A stretch of 8,088 nt of DNA from an uncultured Actinomycetes bacterium (GTDB taxonomy: Bacteria; Actinomycetota; Actinomycetes; Nanopelagicales; Nanopelagicaceae), in the NCBI GenBank assembly GCA_903892335.1, contig CAITID010000145.1, forward strand, positions 1 to 8,088. The letters are read 5' to 3'. Made by a program: the position numbers and the translations under genes. The notes below the pieces were generated by a model. It did not search any database, was not told where the DNA came from, and was given only the letters and a program-made list of their open reading frames with translations. Each line of letters opens with the position of its first letter. The first letter of the stretch is position 1. This document shows positions 1 through 5,407 of the stretch, in pieces.

Positions 1-266
1 AAAACAAGTGTGGTGATGATTCGCTCTTTATTTGTGGAGTAGCGGGGTTTTGCCCCAGATTTGCCCCAACCAATCCAACCCCAAATAGCAGCTGCAATAA
101 ATACTAATTGAAGTGCGGCGCTGGCATAGTAAGCCGAATCTAGAAAGAGAACACCGTAAAGAACTGATCCGGTAACCCACCACGGCCAGGCAAAGCGCAT
201 TCCAAATGCGCCAAGTGTTACTGCAATTAATGAGGTAATAAAAGCTGAGATTTCTAAAAATGACAT
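1..266 (-). CDS. pnuT: PnuC-family transporter, probable thiamine transporter PnuT (partial, N-terminal 88 residues)
   Basis: An open frame starts at ATG 266-264 and runs without a stop through the window edge, so the C-terminus is missing. The visible part is strongly hydrophobic, with about three membrane segments (residues roughly 4-18, 24-41, 46-66). It shows the PnuC-family pattern: WPWW near residue 25, then G-x3-Y-x3-F, then YYASAALQLVF and a WGWIGWG segment, comparable to the family's LYAD...YGWYxW region. PnuC proteins are facilitators for vitamin-like substrates (nicotinamide riboside, and in relatives riboflavin or thiamine) in the cytoplasmic membrane. The substrate is inferred from regulation: a TPP riboswitch lies immediately upstream, the known hallmark of the PnuT thiamine-transporter subgroup. 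A GGAG Shine-Dalgarno at 276-273, six bases from the ATG, supports this start. Family membership is fairly sure; thiamine specificity is an inference from the riboswitch. Confidence 0.75.
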   Translation of the reverse strand, partial: MSFLEISAFITSLIAVTLGAFGMRFAWPWWVTGSVLYGVLFLDSAYYASAALQLVFIAAAIWGWIGWGKSGAKPRYSTNKERIITTLV

Positions 267-271
267 GATCT

Positions 272-353
272 ACTCCATTCCAATTCGCATTACCGAACTG
301 GTCACCCGGTCGATCTGAATTTCAGATCCTCTCAGCCAATTTCTTAGCTCCCG
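272..353 (-). promoter_or_regulatory. TPP (thiamine pyrophosphate) riboswitch, THI element
   Basis: Read on the minus strand, the leader of the PnuC-family gene carries the conserved TPP aptamer parts in order. These are CGGGAGC at the 5' end (353-347), a short stem GCTAA/TTGGC closing on the invariant CTGAGA (335-330), a variable P3a hairpin GATCTG/CAGATC (328-312), and GACC. They are followed by the pyrophosphate-sensing arm CCAGTTC-GGTAATGC-GAATTGG (301-280), which contains the diagnostic GTAATGC motif. The P2 pairing is short (CGG/CCG) and the 3' strand differs from the usual GCGTAGGGA, so this is a somewhat divergent member. The last element, GGAATGGAG (281-273), includes the ribosome binding site of the downstream gene. 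This suggests control of translation initiation: TPP binding would hide the site and shut off the transporter. No poly-T terminator is seen. Confidence 0.82.
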
Positions 354-361
354 TATTGCAT

Positions 362-370
362 ACCTTAGCA
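362..370 (-). promoter_or_regulatory. Putative extended -10 promoter for the riboswitch-pnuT transcript
   Basis: On the minus strand TG-C-TAAGGT (370-362) fits an extended -10 element (TGnTAnnnT). Seven bases downstream places the transcript start near 355, just ahead of the aptamer's first conserved bases at 353. No clear -35 box is seen, which is tolerated with an extended -10. It is a prediction from position and motif only. Confidence 0.4.
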
Positions 371-382
371 ATTAATCCACTT

Positions 383-388
383 TATACT
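383..388 (+). promoter_or_regulatory. Putative -10 box giving a leaderless crtYc transcript
   Basis: TATACT at 383-388 is a near-consensus sigma-70 type -10 hexamer, and its expected start point, seven bases downstream, is base 395, the A of the crtYc ATG. No Shine-Dalgarno precedes that ATG (upstream bases are CTTAGTAC), so a leaderless mRNA, common in Actinobacteria, fits best. The -35 is weak; TTGCAT at 356-361 is too far (21-base spacer), and TACCTT at 361-366 has a better spacing but poor match. The region overlaps the divergent promoter of the riboswitch transcript. Confidence 0.5.
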
Positions 389-394
389 TAGTAC

Positions 395-727
395 ATGCTC
401 AAATTTGGATACCTCGCCATGCTGGCTTTCACCGTGGTTGGTTCATTTTGGCTAGAGATATTTTTAAAAGTGGCGGTACTGCGCCGATTTAAAAGGGTGT
501 TAATGAGCGTTATTCCAGTTGCTTTTGTATTTGTGATCTGGGATTCATATGCAATCTCACAAGGCCATTGGTTCTTTGATGAAAAACAAATATTGGGTAT
601 TTTCGGCCCCTTTGGAATTCCGATCGAGGAGTTTGGTTTCTTTTTGATAGTTCCAATTGCTGCGATTATGACAATTGAGGCGGTTAGAAGCGTTAAAAAA
701 CATTGGCAAGTAGGCGATGAATCATGA
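395..727 (+). CDS. crtYc: Lycopene cyclase subunit CrtYc
   Basis: A 110-residue integral membrane protein with about three membrane helices (residues about 3-24, 33-48, 76-96). It matches the lycopene cyclase domain family found as paired small subunits in Actinobacteria and as fused CrtYB/CarRP domains in fungi. Recognisable signatures are WDSYAISQGHWFFD (49-62) and PIEEFGFF (76-83), whose acidic pair after proline is conserved in this family and thought to be part of the active site. With CrtYd it should cyclise the psi ends of lycopene, without net redox change, in the membrane. It overlaps crtYd by four bases (ATGA, 724-727), so the two are translationally coupled. Ring type cannot be read from sequence: beta rings (beta-carotene) are typical for CrtYc/Yd, whereas related CrtYe/Yf/Yg/Yh make C50 carotenoid ends. 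No C50 elongase (crtEb) is visible here, favouring beta-cyclisation. Confidence 0.88.
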   Translation: MLKFGYLAMLAFTVVGSFWLEIFLKVAVLRRFKRVLMSVIPVAFVFVIWDSYAISQGHWFFDEKQILGIFGPFGIPIEEFGFFLIVPIAAIMTIEAVRSVKKHWQVGDES

Positions 728-1029
728 GTTATACCCAAATTGCAATTTGCGCCGTTATCGCGGCATTGATCTTTGATCTTTTTATATCAAAGCGCAAATT
801 AACAACTCGGAAAGTATTTTGGACTTCATATGCAATTATTGTTTTCTTTCAATTAATCACCAATTGGTGGCTTACCTCTAGAAATATTGTGATGTATTCA
901 GATCAAGCCATCATTGGTTTGCGAATTGCATCAGCGCCAGTTGAGGATTTGCTCTTTGGCTTTGCAATGGTTCTTTTAGTCCTAGATTTATGGGTTTACT
1001 GGGGCAAAAAAGGAATACAGCGAAAGTAG
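724..1029 (+). CDS. crtYd: Lycopene cyclase subunit CrtYd
   Basis: A 101-residue membrane protein with about three helices (residues about 3-21, 31-46, 75-93), the partner of CrtYc in a heterodimeric lycopene cyclase. The family signature near the C-terminal half is clear: TNWWLT (46-51), then the conserved APVEDLLFG (71-79), whose PxE(D/E) motif mirrors the PIEE of CrtYc. Both subunits are normally required for activity. The start ATG lies inside the last codons of crtYc (ATGA overlap), consistent with co-translation and one-to-one stoichiometry. The TAG stop at 1027-1029 directly abuts the crtB stop on the other strand, so nothing separates these convergent genes. The pair is on the opposite strand from crtE-crtI-crtB, so cyclisation capacity is transcribed separately from lycopene supply. 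Confidence 0.87.
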   Translation: MSYTQIAICAVIAALIFDLFISKRKLTTRKVFWTSYAIIVFFQLITNWWLTSRNIVMYSDQAIIGLRIASAPVEDLLFGFAMVLLVLDLWVYWGKKGIQRK

Positions 1030-1929
1030 TTATCTCGCTTTAATTGCTCGAAGATAAGCGGGCGCAGCGACCTTTATTCTCCGCCAAGTCGAAGTCTTTG
1101 CTCGCTTTTTAAATATTTCATAATCAATCTTCTCTACTTCATCAACAATTCCGCAGTAGAGCTCACTCGCTGCTTCAATGCAGGCCCGACTCTCTGGTGC
1201 AAGTAATTTGATTCCGCTAGCAGCTTCGGCTTGCAACCTTCTTACTCGGGCAATTTGCTCTATAAGTGCTGATTTTATTTCCCGAGTTAGTATTCGCTCT
1301 TCTAACATTTGGCGAGTTACCCCATGTTCTGCCAGCTCTTGCAATGGTAGATAAATCCGGCCCCGGTCTAAATCCTCACCAACATCTCTAATAAAATTTG
1401 CTAATTGAAACGCCACCCCTAATTTTTCAGCAGCCACATACGCCTCATCAGATAAGGTGCCTATGATCGGCAACATCTGCAAGCCGATTACAGCAGCTGA
1501 GCCATAGACATACTCCATTAAATCTTCATAACTTTGATACTGCGTAATCGTTAGATCCATCTGCATAGATTTAAGAAATGCTTCAAAGTAGGAGATTGGA
1601 ATATTAAATCTTTTAACGGTATCCACTAGGGCTGCGCCAATATGATCATGGCTTCGGCCGGCTTTGATATCAGAAAGAACTGATGAGCCCCAGTTTTGTA
1701 AGGATTCTGCTTTTTCAGTATCACTTAAGGTAGAGGCTAAGTCATCAACAATCTCATCGGCGTATCTAGCAAAACCATATAAGGCATGAACAAATGGTCG
1801 CTTTGCCGGCGGTAGTAAAAGAGTTGCTAAATAATAAGTTTTTCCATGTTGGGCATTTAATCTTTTGCACTCAGCATAAGATTTTGCTAACTCTAGGTCG
1901 ATAATTCCGGCAGCTTTTAACTCATTCAT
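1030..1929 (-). CDS. crtB: Phytoene synthase CrtB
   Basis: A 299-residue squalene/phytoene synthase family enzyme, about the usual length for bacterial CrtB. It condenses two geranylgeranyl diphosphates via prephytoene diphosphate to 15-cis-phytoene, the first committed carotenoid step, using Mg2+ bound by two Asp-rich motifs. Both are present: D58-E-I-V-D62 within YADEIVDD, and D182-V-G-E-D186 followed by LDRGRIYLP (187-195), the classic phytoene synthase signature. YGSAAVIGLQM (142-152) is also typical. It is the third gene of a crtE-crtI-crtB operon; only two bases separate the crtI stop (1934-1932) from its ATG (1929-1927), implying translational coupling. There is no strong Shine-Dalgarno. 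Its 3' end touches the crtYd stop on the other strand. Confidence 0.95.
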   Translation of the reverse strand: MNELKAAGIIDLELAKSYAECKRLNAQHGKTYYLATLLLPPAKRPFVHALYGFARYADEIVDDLASTLSDTEKAESLQNWGSSVLSDIKAGRSHDHIGAALVDTVKRFNIPISYFEAFLKSMQMDLTITQYQSYEDLMEYVYGSAAVIGLQMLPIIGTLSDEAYVAAEKLGVAFQLANFIRDVGEDLDRGRIYLPLQELAEHGVTRQMLEERILTREIKSALIEQIARVRRLQAEAASGIKLLAPESRACIEAASELYCGIVDEVEKIDYEIFKKRAKTSTWRRIKVAAPAYLRAIKAR

Positions 1930-1931
1930 CT

Positions 1932-3413
1932 TTACTTAACAGGACCAACAATTCTCTCCGCTGCTAAACGGCCAGAGATTAAAACCATTGGCACACCAAC
2001 TCCTGGTTGTGTTCCAGAGCCAGCGAAGACTACGTTCTCATATCCTGCAGCTAGATTTTTTGGTCTAAATGGTCCGGTTTGGAAGAAGGTGTGGGCACTT
2101 GCAAATGGTGCGCCCATTTCCATGCCTTGCTCTTTCCAATCAAGGGGAGTAGTCATGTGTTCAAACTCTATTGAATCACCAAAGCCGTCATAACCACGAT
2201 CTTCTAATGCTTTAATCATTTGATCGCGATACTTCGGACCGATTTTTTTCCAATCAATATCTGCTGAAAGATTTGGGGTTGGGAATAGAACATAATAAGA
2301 AGTTTTTCCAGGTGGCACCAAGCTGGCATCATCTTTACTTGGCACAGTTACTAAAATGCTTGGATCACTCATCAAAGTTTTCTTCTTAATTAACTCATCA
2401 AAGATGCCATCCCAAGCTTGGCCAAAGTGGATATTGTGATGAGCAAGGCGGTCATAACTTTTATTTGAACCAATTAGCAAAGTTGCACAAGATGGGGAGT
2501 ACTTCAAACGTTTAATTGATCTAGGTTCTTTGCCAAGTAGTTCCTTCCAGGCAACTGGTAGATCAGGGTTTAAAACAACTACATCACAAGTAATTCGCTC
2601 ACCATTATTTGTTAATACTGCTGTTGCCCGGCCATTGCTCTTTTCAATTCCAGTTACCGTTGTGTTGTATTTAAAGGTTACGCCATGCTTTTGTGCTGCA
2701 CCGGCCAAAGCTCTTGGTACTGCATGCATGCCTCCCTTTGGAAAAAAGACACCATTAACTGAATCCATATATGCAATTACGGCGTAAATAGCTAGTGCTT
2801 GTTGCGGGCTAACACCTGCATACATTGCTTGAAATGAATAAATCCGTTGTGTGCGTGGATCCTTTAGAAATTTATTTACCTTTGGCGCTAATCTGCGAAA
2901 GCCACCTAGGGCGATTAAGCGTGCCAGATTAGGCGTTAGTAGATTTAATGGAGAATCTATATTGCGATCAATAAAATCTTTCATCTCATACTTATAAAGT
3001 TTGGTTACAAAATCTACATACTTGCTATAGCCAATTGCCTCTGCAGGACTGATTGTTTTTGCAATCTCCTCCCGCATTTGGTTTGTATCAGCATGCACAT
3101 CTAGTTGTGAACCATCGGCGTAAAAGGCTCGATAAAGTGGTTTTAGTGGAACAAGGTCTAGCCAATCTTTTAACTCTTCACCAACGCAGGCCAAAGCATC
3201 TGCAATTAGATCTGGCATTGTTAAAACAGAGGGACCAGTATCAAAGGCGTAACCTGATTGATTTAATAAACCGTTGCGCCCACCCGGCACACTCTCTCGC
3301 TCTATTACTGTAACTTTTCGACCAGCTCCGGCTAAGCGCAGCGCGGTGCTTAAGCCAGCAAGTCCGGCGCCAACTACAACTACATGATCAGTTGGGCCTT
3401 TAACTTGTTTCAC
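1932..3413 (-). CDS. crtI: Phytoene desaturase CrtI (lycopene-forming)
   Basis: A 493-residue FAD-dependent CrtI-type desaturase, the normal size for the family. It should introduce the double bonds converting phytoene to lycopene at the membrane. The N-terminal Rossmann motif GAGLAG (15-20) with E38 after the second strand binds FAD. RNGLLNQSGYAFDTGPSVLT (46-65) and the C-terminal FAD-contacting FAGSGTQPGVGVPMVLISGR (463-482) are diagnostic. FFPKGGMHAVPRAL (223-236) matches the central substrate-domain signature. Start: the codon is GTG (3413-3411), supported by an AAGGAT ribosome binding site (3426-3421) seven bases upstream. It lies 21 bases after crtE and two before crtB in one operon. 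Being flanked by crtE and crtB identifies it as the phytoene enzyme rather than the second CrtI-like protein at 6018-7511. The number of desaturation steps (four for lycopene) is inferred from context. Confidence 0.93.
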   Translation of the reverse strand: MKQVKGPTDHVVVVGAGLAGLSTALRLAGAGRKVTVIERESVPGGRNGLLNQSGYAFDTGPSVLTMPDLIADALACVGEELKDWLDLVPLKPLYRAFYADGSQLDVHADTNQMREEIAKTISPAEAIGYSKYVDFVTKLYKYEMKDFIDRNIDSPLNLLTPNLARLIALGGFRRLAPKVNKFLKDPRTQRIYSFQAMYAGVSPQQALAIYAVIAYMDSVNGVFFPKGGMHAVPRALAGAAQKHGVTFKYNTTVTGIEKSNGRATAVLTNNGERITCDVVVLNPDLPVAWKELLGKEPRSIKRLKYSPSCATLLIGSNKSYDRLAHHNIHFGQAWDGIFDELIKKKTLMSDPSILVTVPSKDDASLVPPGKTSYYVLFPTPNLSADIDWKKIGPKYRDQMIKALEDRGYDGFGDSIEFEHMTTPLDWKEQGMEMGAPFASAHTFFQTGPFRPKNLAAGYENVVFAGSGTQPGVGVPMVLISGRLAAERIVGPVK

Positions 3414-3420
3414 TAATTAA

Positions 3421-3426
3421 ATCCTT
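3421..3426 (-). promoter_or_regulatory. Ribosome binding site of crtI, deciding a GTG start
   Basis: AAGGAT (minus strand, 3426-3421) lies in the 21-base gap between the crtE stop and crtI, seven bases before GTG 3413. No ATG competes nearby and the FAD-binding motif begins only about 15 residues later, so the GTG start is well supported. Confidence 0.7.
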
Positions 3427-3434
3427 AATCTCAA

Positions 3435-4520
3435 TTATGTATTGCGCTTAGTGGCAATACTAGCCATGGCAGTTAGCAGATTCTTTCCGATAGGGGAAAG
3501 GCCGCTGTGAGTTAAAGCAAGTAATGACTCTTTTGTGAACTGGGCGATCATCTCTTCTACCTGATCAACTGCGCCACTTTTAACAATCTCATCCTGCAGA
3601 TCTTTGATCTGATCAGATGTTAACTCGGGATTTCCAAGCAGGTCAGTAAATAGCTTCTTTGCCGAGGCGTTCGCTTTTTCCATTGCAATTGCCATTAATA
3701 CCGTGCGCTTGCCTTCGCGCAAATCATCTCCGGCTGGCTTTCCAGTTTCAGATGGATCACCAAATACGCCCAGTAGATCATCGCGAAGTTGAAACGCCTC
3801 ACCAAGTGGGATGCCATAATCGGAGTAAAGCTTTTCTAATGAGGGATGGCTGCCCGCAATAGCTGCGCCAAAGTGAAGTGGTCGCTCAATTGTGTATTTT
3901 CCAGATTTAAACCGGGCAATCTTTAATGCTCTTTCAACTGATTGAGTAGCTAATGCTTGCTCGTAAACATCTAGGTATTGACCAGCCATTAATTCAACTC
4001 GCATCTCATCATAAATCTTTAAGCCATTAATTAATTGCTGATCTGATAAGCCTGCGTTATGTAGCATTTGATCTGACCAAATCAAAGCAAGATCGCCAAG
4101 TAAGATTGCAGCTGAAATACCAAATTGCTTCGCTGAGCCAGTTAGATTTTTACTTTTGTGTAAATTTTCAAATGACTTATGAATTGCTGGGGCACCGCGC
4201 CTGGTATCAGAACCATCCATCACATCATCATGAATGAGCGCGCAAACATGAACTAATTCAAGTGAGGCAAATGCGGTAATCATCTGCGGGGTTGGATTCT
4301 TTGCTGCTCCTAAAAATCCAACATAGGCGAAGATCGGCCGTAATCTTTTTCCGCTATCTAAGAGGAAGCGTTCTAAATGTTGTGAGACTGGATCTAGCTC
4401 ACTGCCGATCCTGGCTAAATCTCGCTCTTCATCCTTTATAAATTGAGCAAGTGCGTGATTTATTTCTTCACGCAGAAAATTGATGTCGGCAACTGGATCA
4501 GATGATGGCGAAAAACTCAC
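3435..4520 (-). CDS. crtE: Geranylgeranyl diphosphate synthase (CrtE/IdsA-type polyprenyl synthetase)
   Basis: A 361-residue trans-isoprenyl diphosphate synthase. It adds isopentenyl diphosphate to allylic primers to make C20 GGPP, the CrtB substrate. The first Asp-rich motif is D98-D-V-M-D102 within LIHDDVMDGSDTRRG, the second D247-D-L-L-G followed by VFGD; GKRLRP (57-62) and GDDLREGKRT (264-273) are conserved diphosphate-binding segments. The first motif lacks the two-residue insertion of type II bacterial GGPP synthases, and the residues four and five before it are small (A94, C93), as in actinobacterial CrtE/IdsA proteins, so chain length is probably set elsewhere. It heads the crtE-crtI-crtB operon. 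The start codon is GTG (4520-4518), preceded by no Shine-Dalgarno but by a possible -10 box seven bases away, suggesting a leaderless mRNA. C20 product is inferred from context; C15 or longer chains cannot be excluded by sequence alone. Confidence 0.9.
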   Translation of the reverse strand: MSFSPSSDPVADINFLREEINHALAQFIKDEERDLARIGSELDPVSQHLERFLLDSGKRLRPIFAYVGFLGAAKNPTPQMITAFASLELVHVCALIHDDVMDGSDTRRGAPAIHKSFENLHKSKNLTGSAKQFGISAAILLGDLALIWSDQMLHNAGLSDQQLINGLKIYDEMRVELMAGQYLDVYEQALATQSVERALKIARFKSGKYTIERPLHFGAAIAGSHPSLEKLYSDYGIPLGEAFQLRDDLLGVFGDPSETGKPAGDDLREGKRTVLMAIAMEKANASAKKLFTDLLGNPELTSDQIKDLQDEIVKSGAVDQVEEMIAQFTKESLLALTHSGLSPIGKNLLTAMASIATKRNT

Positions 4521-4526
4521 GACGCA

Positions 4527-4532
4527 ACGGTA
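4527..4532 (-). promoter_or_regulatory. Putative -10 box giving a leaderless crtE-crtI-crtB transcript
   Basis: TACCGT (minus strand 4532-4527) fits TAnnnT, and seven bases downstream is base 4520, the first base of the crtE GTG. No Shine-Dalgarno is present before that codon. The upstream -35 is poor (TTTTGT with 17-base spacing). It overlaps the oppositely oriented TACCCT box for metF through the palindrome GGTACC at 4529-4534. Confidence 0.45.
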
Positions 4533-4536
4533 CCCT
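4531..4536 (+). promoter_or_regulatory. Putative -10 box giving a leaderless metF transcript
   Basis: TACCCT (4531-4536) fits TAnnnT and ends eight bases before ATG 4544, the position expected for transcription to start at or one base before the initiation codon. No Shine-Dalgarno precedes this ATG. No convincing -35 is seen; it would lie inside crtE. This box is part of the argument for choosing ATG 4544 over the upstream ATG at 4502. Confidence 0.42.
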
Positions 4537-4543
4537 GCTTACC

Positions 4544-5407
4544 ATGGGCACAAAACTACGGGCTACCTCCTTCTCCCTTGAGTTTTTCCCGCCTAAAGAT
4601 GAGTCCGGTGAGCAACGGTTGTGGCAAGCCCTAACCGAGCTCGCACCACTAGCGCCAGATTTTGTTTCAGTTACATATGGCGCTGGGGGATCAACAAGGG
4701 ACAGAACCATCCGCGTTACATCTGAGATTACAAAGCGAACCCAGATTGCAACGGTTGCTCACCTAACTTGCGTAGGTGCAAGTAGAGCTGAGTTAATTCA
4801 AATTTTAAATCAGTTTAAGAGTGCAGGTATTGAAAGTGTTTTGGCATTGCGTGGTGATCCAGTTGGTGGACCAACTGCGCCATGGGAAACGGTTACTGGT
4901 GGCTTCAATTACGCGCAAGAGTTAGTAGAGCTTGCAGTTGAGATGGGATTTAAAGTTGGAGTTGGTGCTTATCCAGATGGTCATCCAGCATCAGCACATG
5001 ATTTAGAAAAAGATATCAAGGTTTTACTGGCAAAGGAGAGCGCCGGAGCTAGTTTTGCAACAACTCAGTTTTTCTTCGAGGCGCAAAAATGGCAAAGCAT
5101 CGTTGATAAATTAGCAGCGGCTGGCTCAAAGTTGCCAGTATTAGCTGGAATCTTGCCAATCACAAATGTAAAGCAGTTGCATCGGATGGCTCAATTAAGT
5201 GGCATGCAGGTGCCAACAAAAATTGCTGAGCAATTTAATAAGTTTGCAGATGATGCCGAAGGTGTAAAGGAACTAGGAATAGAGATTGCAACCCAGCTTG
5301 GCGCAGAGCTATTACAAAGAGGTGTACCTGGCCTACATTTTTATACAATGAATTCAGCGCAATCAACTGTTGCAATTGCGAAGAATTTAGGTCTAGTTAA
5401 CCGATGA
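4544..5407 (+). CDS. metF: Methylenetetrahydrofolate reductase, MetF-like
   Basis: A TIM-barrel flavoprotein of the MetF family, 287 residues with the start chosen here. It reduces 5,10-methylenetetrahydrofolate to 5-methyltetrahydrofolate in the cytosol, supplying the methyl group for methionine synthesis. Visible motifs (numbered from ATG 4544): SLEFFPPK with the catalytic-type Glu13, SVTYGAGGSTRDRT (42-55), AHLTC (72-76), LRGDP (102-106) with the folate-binding Asp105, YPDGHP (143-148), TTQFFF (173-178) and PGLHFYTMN (262-270). An upstream in-frame ATG (4502) would give 301 residues but overlaps divergent crtE by 19 bases and adds a basic, family-atypical extension. ATG 4544 is preferred because a -10-like box sits at leaderless spacing. 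It overlaps the next gene by four bases (ATGA). A MetF-like gene beside an idsA/crtE-type gene also occurs in Mycobacterium tuberculosis, so the pairing may be ancestral, not carotenoid-specific. Confidence 0.92.
   Translation: MGTKLRATSFSLEFFPPKDESGEQRLWQALTELAPLAPDFVSVTYGAGGSTRDRTIRVTSEITKRTQIATVAHLTCVGASRAELIQILNQFKSAGIESVLALRGDPVGGPTAPWETVTGGFNYAQELVELAVEMGFKVGVGAYPDGHPASAHDLEKDIKVLLAKESAGASFATTQFFFEAQKWQSIVDKLAAAGSKLPVLAGILPITNVKQLHRMAQLSGMQVPTKIAEQFNKFADDAEGVKELGIEIATQLGAELLQRGVPGLHFYTMNSAQSTVAIAKNLGLVNR

Noticed and set aside
388..738. A 116-codon minus-strand open frame opposite crtYc
   Set aside because: It is antisense to a clear CrtYc with conserved motifs and has no recognisable domain or ribosome binding site.
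4502..4543. Upstream in-frame ATG for metF adding 14 residues
   Set aside because: It would overlap the divergent crtE by 19 bases, adds a basic tail atypical of the family, and lacks a -10 box at leaderless distance. ATG 4544 fits better, though the longer form is not excluded.
4498..4710. Minus-strand 70-codon frame across the crtE/metF spacer
   Set aside because: It lies antisense to metF, spans the divergent promoter and has no family features.
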